Assembly (NCBI GenBank): GCA_017353815.1
Contig: JAFMSB010000077.1
Coordinates: 1 to 7,399, forward strand
DNA from: Methylocapsa sp.
GTDB lineage: Bacteria; Pseudomonadota; Alphaproteobacteria; Rhizobiales; Beijerinckiaceae
Length of the DNA stretch: 7,399 bases
Direction of reading: 5' to 3'
Shown here: piece by piece, positions 1-5,335 of the stretch
Numbering within the stretch: the stretch's first letter is position 1
Layout of the letters: every line of letters starts with the position of its first letter
The notes under the pieces: generated by a model
The model's database searches: none
Seen by the model: the letters and a program-made list of their open reading frames with translations, nothing else
Told to the model about the DNA's origin: nothing
Program-made: the position numbers and the translations under genes

Positions 1-186
1 TGTCCAAGCGGCGGGTTGAAGTTCGTCCCTTTCCGGTCCTGACCGGCCGGGGCGCGGCAGTTGCGGGGCATCGCCGCGTGCTTCAATCGTTGAGCTGCCT
101 GCAATCGTTGAGCTGCCTGCTGGCGCGCCGGAAGCGCGGTCTTCCCGCAGCGATACGACGGCGCGGTAATAGGAAGCAGCGTCCAT
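1..186 (-). CDS. possible partial ORF running off the left edge, unidentified
   Basis: Read on the minus strand, a frame stays open from an ATG at 186-184 to the window edge, giving at least 62 residues beginning MDAASYYRAVVSLRED. The frame is also open further upstream of this ATG, back toward the 914-residue gene. Its first half has a believable composition. The second half is a Gly/Ser/Pro-rich, linker-like stretch that contains a six-residue duplication (AGSSTI twice) produced by the 18-bp tandem DNA repeat. No good Shine-Dalgarno precedes the ATG and I recognise no family. The plus strand is also open in one frame from 3 to 203, but that reading is an unlikely Arg-rich peptide. If real, this gene would lie downstream of, and co-directional with, the TPR glycosyltransferase. 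It may equally be non-coding. Confidence 0.3.
   Translation of the reverse strand, partial: MDAASYYRAVVSLREDRASGAPAGSSTIAGSSTIEARGDAPQLPRPGRSGPERDELQPAAWT
84..119. repeat. exact 18-bp tandem duplication (two copies)
   Basis: The 18-mer CAATCGTTGAGCTGCCTG occurs at 84-101 and again, directly abutting, at 102-119 with no mismatch. The unit is a multiple of three, so any reading frame crossing it stays open. On the minus strand in the frame from 186 it encodes AGSSTI twice. Perfect identity suggests a recent slippage-type duplication. Confidence 0.9.
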
Positions 187-230
187 CCGCTGGTAAAGTG
201 TAGGGCTTATTCTTCGGCTCCCGTAAGCGC

Positions 231-253
231 TTGCAGCGGCCAAGTTCCTGCAA
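231..253 (-). terminator. weak stem-loop just after the TPR glycosyltransferase stop
   Basis: TTGCAG at 231-236 and CTGCAA at 248-253 are exact inverted repeats separated by 11 bases. On the minus strand the stem starts 7 bases after the stop codon of the 914-residue gene. No T-run follows, so it is not a standard intrinsic terminator. It could be a 3'-end stabilising hairpin or chance. Confidence 0.2.
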
Positions 254-260
254 CACCGCC

Positions 261-3005
261 TCAATAAGACTTCTCTTCGATAATCTCCGAGTTGAGGCGG
301 AAATTGATCGATTTTTTCAAGGCGGCGCGGTGGTCGTTCAACTGATAAATCCGCCTTGCAAGAACAGTAAACTCCTGGCCGAAATCGCCCCGCGCCTCAT
401 GGTCCCGGATGGCATTTTCGGCATCCCATAACAGGCCGTTGACGGATTTGAGTTCTGCCGAGAGCTTGGATAGCTCGCCGCCGCAAAAACCGCACTGGGC
501 CTTAAGCATTTGCAAGAGGGAAAGCTCATGGCGCACATGAGCAAGCTTTTCTTCGGCGGTGATGCGGGCTTCCTTGATTTCCAAGATACTAATCTTGTCG
601 ATGAGCTCACCCGCAGAGCAGGGGATAGCGACCGCCATTTTCTGCTCGCGGGCGCCTTCTGGCTCGCGGGCTTCCGGCGCCGTAAGCTCCTCGACCGCGC
701 GGGCGATTCTTGCAAAGACGGGCTCCCAACCGCCGTCTTCCGTCTGGCGAAAGAGACGCATGCCCGGGTACCAAGGGCAATCCTCGCGATCTAAAAGCCA
801 GCGCCAGTCGGGGATCTTTTTAAGGGCAACGAAAGCAGGCCGTCCCAATGCCCCCGCAAGATGGGCAATCGAGGTATCGGAGGTGACGATGAGATCGCAA
901 TTTGCCATGACCGCAGCGCAATCTACGAACGAGTCCTGTCCCGCGTCAAAACCAGCCCCCGGGCTTTCGATAGTGAACCGGCCGCCGCCGGAATCCACAA
1001 GCAGGTCATCTTGATCTTTCATAAGGCTGATGAGACTTGCACCGGGGATCGCGGCAACCGGCGCAAAGGCGGCGAGCGGAATCGACCTTTTGAGATTGAT
1101 GAATTTATTGCCCTGCCAGGCTATCCCGATCTTGAATCCCGCGGCGCCAATTCGTTTCGCCCATTTTTCCTTCCGGTCTGGCTCTGGATAAAGATATGGG
1201 ACCTGAGCCGGAATCGTTTCAAGACCGGTTCGAAAGCCGTGGGGGAGACTCATAAGCGCGCATTGAAAATCGCAGTCTTTGATTTCATCCGGCCTCTCAA
1301 CAAAATGGATTGGCGCGGGCAAGGTCGAGAGCAGCCGGCGCATGCTCTTGCGGCAGAGAAATGCAACCTCGGCTCCGGATGCGGCGAGGGACGGCAGGTA
1401 GCGCGAAAACTGAATGAGATCGCCAAGACCTTGCTCATCCCAAACCAGGAGTTTTTTTCCGCGCAATTCTTGGCCGTCCCATTGCGGAAGATCCGAATGG
1501 ATCATTTTAGGCGGAGCGTTGGAGCGCTCCCAGCGGCTCTCAAAATCGGCGAACCCCTCTCTCAACCGGCCTTTAAGGAGTAACGCTCCGGCCCTATTGT
1601 TGCGCGCATCCGGATAAACCGGCTTAATCTTCAACGCCTCATTGAAGCTTTCGAGGGCTTCGTCGATTTGGCCAAGCTCCTTGAGTGCCACGCCAAGGCT
1701 TGAGAGCGCCTCGGCATAGCCGGGCTTTATTCGCAGAGCCTGGTAATAGCTTGCGATCGCGTCGCGAAAATGCCCGAGCTCCTGCAAGACATTGCCTTTG
1801 TTGAGCCACGTTTCTGGGGCCTCGGGATTGTGCCGCAACGACTCTTCGAGGCTCGCCATGGCCTCCTCCAAACGCCCGCATCTTTGCAAAGCTCCACCAC
1901 GAATACCAAGGCATTGCGAATGGCCGGGCTTTTGGCGCAATGCCTCATCACACGATAGAATTGCCTCTTCCGTTCTTCCTAACCGCAGCAAGATGTTTGC
2001 GCGATTTGCAAGTGCAGGGAGAAATCCCGGCCGGATCCGAAGGGCATAGATGCATGCGGCGAGTGCATCCTCATCCCTGCCCAATTCATGAAGAACATTC
2101 CCGCGGTTGCAAGATGCCTCATAATAGGACTGATCAAGGGTAAGCGCCTCGTCGTAAGCGGCAAGCGCCTCTTGCGGCCTTCCAAGCGCCTGCAACGCTA
2201 TTCCCTTGTTGTAGAGAGCCTGCGGATATCCATTGCGGTATTGCGATGCAAGGTCATAGGCGTCAAGCGCCTCTTCAACACGCCCGAGCCTTTGGAGGAC
2301 ATTGCCTCTGTTTAATTCTGTGTCCGCATCCGGCGGGCCGCGCCGGGCTGCTTCCTGATAGGCAGCCAAGGCCTCATTATGGCGGCCAAGTTTCTGCAAG
2401 ACCGATCCGCGATTGAATGAATTCGTGCCCTCTGGCGGATCTATGGCTTCGATCGCATCAAAGCAGGCGAGGGCCTCGTCGAGCCGCCCGAATCGCTCGA
2501 GAAGTGCTCCGCGATTGGTGAGTGCCCCCCGATGGGCGGGGCACGAAGCCAATGTCCGCTCGTAAGCGGCAAGCGCTTGCGGCAACCGGCCAAGACTTTG
2601 CGACACAACGCCGGTGCTGAACAGGGCCTCCACGTCCTGCGGACGCAACTTTAGGATCGCCTCAAACGATTCGAGTGCGTCGTGAGGCTGTCCGAGGCGT
2701 TGCTGAACGACAGCCCGCGCGGCAAGCGCATCCAAAAACGCAGGTTGCAGAAGCAGGGCGCGATTGAGCCAACTGAGGGCATCCGGCAGCCTTCCGGCAT
2801 TAAAATGGATGAGCCCGGACACATAAGCGCCGGCGCTGCTCTTTGCCGCTATTTCCGCATATGGCTCGATTTGATGAAGCGCTTCCTCGCCTTTGCCGGC
2901 CCCGAGCAGCGCAAAGGCCTTGGAGAAGGCAAGTTGCAACGCCTTGCTGGAGGACTCGCCGCTACCCGCGTCTTGGTTTGGCTGTTTACGCGCAAGGATG
3001 TTCAT
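261..3005 (-). CDS. TPR-repeat GT9-like glycosyltransferase fused to a DUF6165-like domain
   Basis: 914-residue predicted cytoplasmic protein in three parts. Residues about 26-490 are tetratricopeptide repeats, a helical scaffold that usually binds protein or peptide partners. Residues about 515-770 resemble the GT9/ADP-heptose heptosyltransferase fold: KKLLVWDEQGLGDLIQF at 517-533 matches the N-terminal strand and glycine loop, IGIAWQGN at 626-633 opens the second Rossmann half, and SDTSIAHLAGALG at 709-721 is the conserved D-T-S-x-x-x-H nucleotide-sugar site. Residues 790-914 look like DUF6165, from SAGELIDKISILEIK to the C-terminal EEKSY. The likely role is sugar transfer to a glycan or protein; donor and acceptor cannot be read from sequence. 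The ATG at 3005 is preceded directly by an in-frame TAA, so it is the earliest possible start, although no clear Shine-Dalgarno is seen. The gene is divergent from the extensin-like gene. Domain calls are firm; function is inferred. Confidence 0.93.
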   Translation of the reverse strand: MNILARKQPNQDAGSGESSSKALQLAFSKAFALLGAGKGEEALHQIEPYAEIAAKSSAGAYVSGLIHFNAGRLPDALSWLNRALLLQPAFLDALAARAVVQQRLGQPHDALESFEAILKLRPQDVEALFSTGVVSQSLGRLPQALAAYERTLASCPAHRGALTNRGALLERFGRLDEALACFDAIEAIDPPEGTNSFNRGSVLQKLGRHNEALAAYQEAARRGPPDADTELNRGNVLQRLGRVEEALDAYDLASQYRNGYPQALYNKGIALQALGRPQEALAAYDEALTLDQSYYEASCNRGNVLHELGRDEDALAACIYALRIRPGFLPALANRANILLRLGRTEEAILSCDEALRQKPGHSQCLGIRGGALQRCGRLEEAMASLEESLRHNPEAPETWLNKGNVLQELGHFRDAIASYYQALRIKPGYAEALSSLGVALKELGQIDEALESFNEALKIKPVYPDARNNRAGALLLKGRLREGFADFESRWERSNAPPKMIHSDLPQWDGQELRGKKLLVWDEQGLGDLIQFSRYLPSLAASGAEVAFLCRKSMRRLLSTLPAPIHFVERPDEIKDCDFQCALMSLPHGFRTGLETIPAQVPYLYPEPDRKEKWAKRIGAAGFKIGIAWQGNKFINLKRSIPLAAFAPVAAIPGASLISLMKDQDDLLVDSGGGRFTIESPGAGFDAGQDSFVDCAAVMANCDLIVTSDTSIAHLAGALGRPAFVALKKIPDWRWLLDREDCPWYPGMRLFRQTEDGGWEPVFARIARAVEELTAPEAREPEGAREQKMAVAIPCSAGELIDKISILEIKEARITAEEKLAHVRHELSLLQMLKAQCGFCGGELSKLSAELKSVNGLLWDAENAIRDHEARGDFGQEFTVLARRIYQLNDHRAALKKSINFRLNSEIIEEKSY
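1536..2930 (-). repeat. array of about 13 TPR units in strict 34-residue (102-bp) register
   Basis: Within the 914-residue protein, units begin at residues 60, 94, 128, 162, 196, 230, 264, 298, 332, 366, 400 and 434 with no insertion or deletion. A less conserved unit comes before (26-59) and a capping partial unit after (468-490). The recurring core is N-R-G-x-x-L-x-x-L-G-R-x-x-E-A-L-x-x-Y-x-x-A-L, with Pro near position 32 in many units. The DNA copies have diverged, so this is a protein repeat rather than a recent DNA amplification. Confidence 0.9.
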
Positions 3006-3324
3006 TTATGCGTGCCAATCACGGTTTTGCCTGCCGATGACTATTGGGTTCATTGGCGGCGCGATCTCGCCATTGCCGGCAAAGATCGAGCGCCGGAGCA
3101 ACGGGAGGCGAGACTCCCGCAATGTTTGCCAGGACCCAGAGAGAATCTGGGCGGATTGAAGCGAAGCAAGCTTTCGCGGGCCTGATCGCCGCCTTGCCTG
3201 CGCACCAGCCGTTTGGAAGCCCCATGGCCCCGTGAAGCTGTCCCGGCCGCCGCTGGCCATCTCCTGCTTATGCGTCCGGTTCGAACCGTTAACCAGTATG
3301 CTTTAAGCCCGGTTAAGATATCGC
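3006..3324. other. divergent intergenic region, no supported gene
   Basis: This 319-bp stretch separates the divergently transcribed TPR glycosyltransferase and extensin-like genes, so it should carry both promoters. Overlapping short frames on both strands are Arg/Pro/Gly-rich with no family resemblance and look like shadows. Visible structure: a hairpin CGGGAG-6-CTCCCG at 3102-3119 without a T-run; a 12-bp perfect palindrome CGGTTCGAACCG at 3277-3288; and a cluster of TTAA elements at 3289-3316 close to the extensin-like start. No convincing sigma-70 -35/-10 pair was found for either gene. Confidence 0.6.
3289..3316. promoter_or_regulatory. TTAA cluster resembling CtrA-type half-sites (tentative)
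   Basis: Three TTAA elements lie at 3289-3292 (within TTAACCAG), 3303-3306 and 3313-3316 (within GGTTAAG). The first and last form an inverted pair, TTAACC...GGTTAA. CtrA, the alphaproteobacterial cell-cycle regulator, classically binds TTAA-N7-TTAA or a TTAACCAT half-site. Here the spacings are N10 and N6 and the half-site is off by one base, so this is a near miss. The cluster ends 8 bases before the extensin-like GTG, a position where binding could affect transcription. Confidence 0.2.
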
Positions 3325-4326
3325 GTGCATGTCTTGGCAATGGCACGCCCCCCTTTGCCATTTGCCGCAGTTGCTGCCTTGTCTGTGGCGGTCGCCGCCT
3401 GCTCAAACTATGAAACACCCCGCCGGCCCGTTTGGCGGAGCGCGGCGGAAAAGGCATGCCTCGCGCGAAAGCCTTTTGCGGTCTCGGAATTTATCCAGCC
3501 TGTTCGGGCGATCGATGGCCCGGGCGTCTGCGGGCTCGATTATCCTTTCAAGGTGACCGCGCTGCTCGATGGCCGCGTGCGGTTCAATTCGGCCTATACG
3601 CTTGGCTGCCCTATGATCGCCCGGCTGAATGCCTGGCTGGAGGAGGTTGTGCAGCCCGCCGCCCGCGCCCGTTTCGGCCAGGAAGTGGCGGAGATCGAAG
3701 GCATGGGGGCGTACAGCTGCCGGACGATGAACAATTTGCCGGGAGGGCGCATCTCCGAGCACGCCTTCGGCAATGCCCTGGATATCGGCGGGTTCCGGCT
3801 CCAAGACGGGCGCGAAATTAGCATCCTGCGCGATTGGGCAAGGGGCGGCGAAGAGACCAAGGCCTTCTTGCAAGATGTTCATTCCGGCGCCTGCCGCCAA
3901 TTCACGACAGTGCTCGGGCCAGGTTCAAATATGTTTCATTATAACCACGTCCATCTCGATCTTGCGCTGCACGGAAACACGGCCTGGGGCCCGCGCCGGA
4001 TATGCAAACCCCAGCCTGCCCCAAGCCTTCTCCCCGGGCCTCCGCGCGACAATCTCCCCAACCCGCCCGAGATTGATGAGGAAATCGATATTGCCGGAGC
4101 AAGAACTCCGGCCGAGCCGGCCGCGATCTACGGAGGGCCAGGGCAGGGGCCGCCCGCGCCTATTCCGGATGCTCTGTTCGCGGATGCCCTGCGCATTCCT
4201 GCCGCACGCGCCTATGCGCCGCTTCCGCCCGAGCCGGTGGGGACGCCGCTGCGTGGCACGGCGCCCCGAGCTCCCGAAGGCAAGCCCGCCGACTGGGATC
4301 TAACGCCCCGAGCTGCCGGCCAATAG
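3325..4326 (+). CDS. extensin-like family lipoprotein with M15/LAS-type metal-site motifs
   Basis: 333 residues counted from the GTG at 3325; the ATG at 3340 is an equally good start and gives a tidier signal peptide (MARPP, then a hydrophobic run). Neither has a strong Shine-Dalgarno. The hydrophobic segment ends in a lipobox, V-A-A-C, with Cys26, so the protein is predicted to be lipidated and exported. Residues about 45-228 match the Extensin-like C-terminal domain (PF06904 type): GVCGLDYP, the Cys set C45, C69, C95, C132, C190 and C227, SEHAFGNALDIGGF at 144-157, and HYNHVHLDLA at 205-214. The S-x-H-x-x-G-x-A-x-D and H-x-H patterns resemble the zinc ligands of VanY/MepA-like LAS peptidases (likely H146, D153, H210). 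Peptidoglycan hydrolysis is therefore possible but unproven. Residues 228-333 are a Pro/Ala-rich, probably disordered tail. Family assignment is strong; activity is inferred. Confidence 0.92.
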   Translation: MHVLAMARPPLPFAAVAALSVAVAACSNYETPRRPVWRSAAEKACLARKPFAVSEFIQPVRAIDGPGVCGLDYPFKVTALLDGRVRFNSAYTLGCPMIARLNAWLEEVVQPAARARFGQEVAEIEGMGAYSCRTMNNLPGGRISEHAFGNALDIGGFRLQDGREISILRDWARGGEETKAFLQDVHSGACRQFTTVLGPGSNMFHYNHVHLDLALHGNTAWGPRRICKPQPAPSLLPGPPRDNLPNPPEIDEEIDIAGARTPAEPAAIYGGPGQGPPAPIPDALFADALRIPAARAYAPLPPEPVGTPLRGTAPRAPEGKPADWDLTPRAAGQ

Positions 4327-4361
4327 TTTGGGCCATGTTATTATCTCAGCCCGGCCAAATT

Positions 4362-4374
4362 GGCGCTTGGCGCC
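4362..4374 (+). terminator. small GC-rich hairpin downstream of the extensin-like gene
   Basis: GGCGC-TTG-GCGCC forms a five-pair stem with a three-base loop 36 bases after the stop at 4326. No T-run follows, so intrinsic termination is doubtful. Confidence 0.15.
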
Positions 4375-4450
4375 TGATTGCGCCGCCGCCCGCTGGCATG
4401 GCCTTGGGCCGGGGCGGCCGGGGACTGGCGAACCGGCGCTCCATTGCCTC

Positions 4451-4480
4451 TTGGCGCAACGGGACGAGGGCTGATATATT
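4451..4480 (+). promoter_or_regulatory. candidate sigma-70 type promoter for the 102-residue gene
   Basis: TTGGCG at 4451-4456 and TATATT at 4475-4480 are separated by 18 bases. This is the best -35/-10 match seen in the window and stands out as an AT-rich patch in GC-rich sequence. A start near 4487 would leave a 5' leader of about 40 bases ending in a strong Shine-Dalgarno. Confidence 0.5.
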
Positions 4481-4514
4481 TATCTCAAACATCAAGCGAA
4501 GCCACCCCCTCGGC

Positions 4515-4521
4515 TAAGGAG
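4515..4521 (+). promoter_or_regulatory. strong ribosome binding site fixing the start at 4528
   Basis: TAAGGAG lies six bases before the ATG at 4528. It decides the start: the frame is open further upstream (from about 4378), but the upstream codons have no ribosome binding site and would place the start before the candidate promoter. Confidence 0.75.
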
Positions 4522-4527
4522 ACAGCA

Positions 4528-4836
4528 ATGGCGCAAGGCGAACCCAAGGAAACCACAGCAGTCGCGCTCTTGCCGAATCTTAAGATCGAGATCTTACACG
4601 AGCGATCGCCCGACGGCGATGCCGAGAGGCTTTCAATCAACCTTTTGGCTTATCCATCCTTCGAGGCCTTCGGGCGTTATGTCGAGGCCGCAGGCCCTTT
4701 TCTTTTCTGGCCTTGGTTCATGCCGGCAGCCTGGCCCTTCGGCGGTATTCTTGGCGGCCCTCACAGGAAGCCACTTCCCGGGACAGCGGCCACAGCGCTC
4801 GAATCGCCGCGAAACGACGTCCAGCGGGACGAGTAA
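4528..4836 (+). CDS. small unidentified protein, 102 residues
   Basis: Begins MAQGEPKETTAVALLPNLK and has the best translation signal in the window, so I take it as a real gene although I cannot name the family. Residues about 15-45 (LLPNLKIEILHERSPDGDAERLSINLLAYPSFEAFGRY, in part) read like a compact alternating beta/loop segment. Residues about 53-70 are unusually rich in Phe, Trp, Pro and Met (GPFLFWPWFMPAAWPFGG), suggesting a hydrophobic patch, membrane-surface contact or oligomer interface; it is too proline-rich and short for a confident transmembrane helix. The last 30 residues are polar and low in information. There is no signal peptide, Cys pair or nucleotide-binding motif. It is probably monocistronic, with its own promoter and a 499-bp gap after it. 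Confidence 0.7.
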   Translation: MAQGEPKETTAVALLPNLKIEILHERSPDGDAERLSINLLAYPSFEAFGRYVEAAGPFLFWPWFMPAAWPFGGILGGPHRKPLPGTAATALESPRNDVQRDE

Positions 4837-5335
4837 ATCCGCGGGTTCTCGCGGCGGGGCAATAGGACGCCGGAACAAACCTCCAGGGAGTTCGAGTTCT
4901 GAAGCTCCGAGAGTTGCCAATCGTTCGAAGTAAGGTGTTTCGCCAGTTTCCGGTCTTGGAAAAATTTGGCCCGGCGGGGACGAGCATTCGCAGAAGCCGG
5001 AATTTTGTTTGCAAAATAATCCGGCGAAAACAAGGGCTCGATGGGGCAGCGCCGATGCCGCAAGGTTTTTCTCAGGCGCAGGGTGCGGCCTGCCGCCGGT
5101 TTCCAATCGTTCGCGCGGCGCGCCGGGAAATGTTTTCGAACGCGCGCTTCAAGAGCCCGTGCGCGCGCTGCGCCCGGTGCAAAACCGGGGAAAGAGTGTG
5201 GGATCTTACCGTTTTCCGGCCGCCTGCGGGCCGCTCGGGCTTTGGCGTGAGCATTGGCGGCTACCCGCCGCGCGCGGCAAAGCTTATTTATTTGCGGCAT
5301 ACCGGCCTATCTTATTTCTTGCCAAATAGGGGTCT
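4837..5335 (+). other. 499-bp gap without a supported gene
   Basis: Several frames are open on both strands, the longest a minus-strand frame from an ATG at 5300 to a stop at 4761 (179 residues). All read as Arg/Pro/Ala-rich sequence with no recognisable motif, and the long one would run into the 3' end of the 102-residue gene. The stretch holds several inverted repeats: a bulged hairpin at 4996-5025, CCCGGT-5-ACCGGG at 5173-5189 and GGCGG-4-CCGCC at 5256-5269. It must include the promoter of the O-antigen ligase-like gene, but I found no good -35/-10 pair. A non-coding RNA or gene remnant is possible but not supported. Confidence 0.5.
4996..5025. repeat. bulged 12-bp hairpin
   Basis: GCCGGA at 4996-5001 and ATTTTG at 5002-5007 pair with CAAAAT at 5012-5017 and TCCGGC at 5020-5025, with a TTTG loop and a two-base AA bulge. 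The stem is well formed on either strand but has no T-run on either side, so it is not a canonical intrinsic terminator. It lies about 160 bases after the 102-residue gene. Confidence 0.6.

Noticed and set aside
861..1583. 240-residue plus-strand frame opposite the glycosyltransferase domain
   Set aside because: It is antisense to a strongly supported coding region with conserved motifs, and its translation has no recognisable pattern.
1536..2930. Direct DNA repeats with regular spacing, considered as a CRISPR-like array
   Set aside because: The periodicity is 102 bp and corresponds to coding TPR units whose DNA has diverged; there are no identical repeats with unique spacers.
3102..3119. 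Hairpin CGGGAG-6-CTCCCG as an intrinsic terminator
   Set aside because: No T-run on either side, and it lies between divergent genes where no terminator is needed.
3006..3260. 84-residue minus-strand frame in the divergent intergenic region
   Set aside because: Low-complexity Arg/Ser/Gly composition, no ribosome binding site and no motif; several equally long frames overlap it on the other strand.
3275..3296. GGTTCGAACC followed by TTAACCA looks like a tRNA T-arm and CCA end
   Set aside because: The T-stem does not pair beyond one or two bases and no acceptor, D or anticodon arms can be built from the upstream 70 bases. It is a simple palindrome.
3403..3900. 165-residue minus-strand frame opposite the extensin-like gene
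   Set aside because: It lies wholly antisense to conserved Extensin-like motifs; a coding-strand shadow.
4761..5300. 179-residue minus-strand open frame across the gap and into the 102-residue gene
   Set aside because: The product is Arg/Pro/Ala-rich with no motif, the frame overlaps the 3' end of a better supported gene, and open frames on both strands are expected at this GC content.
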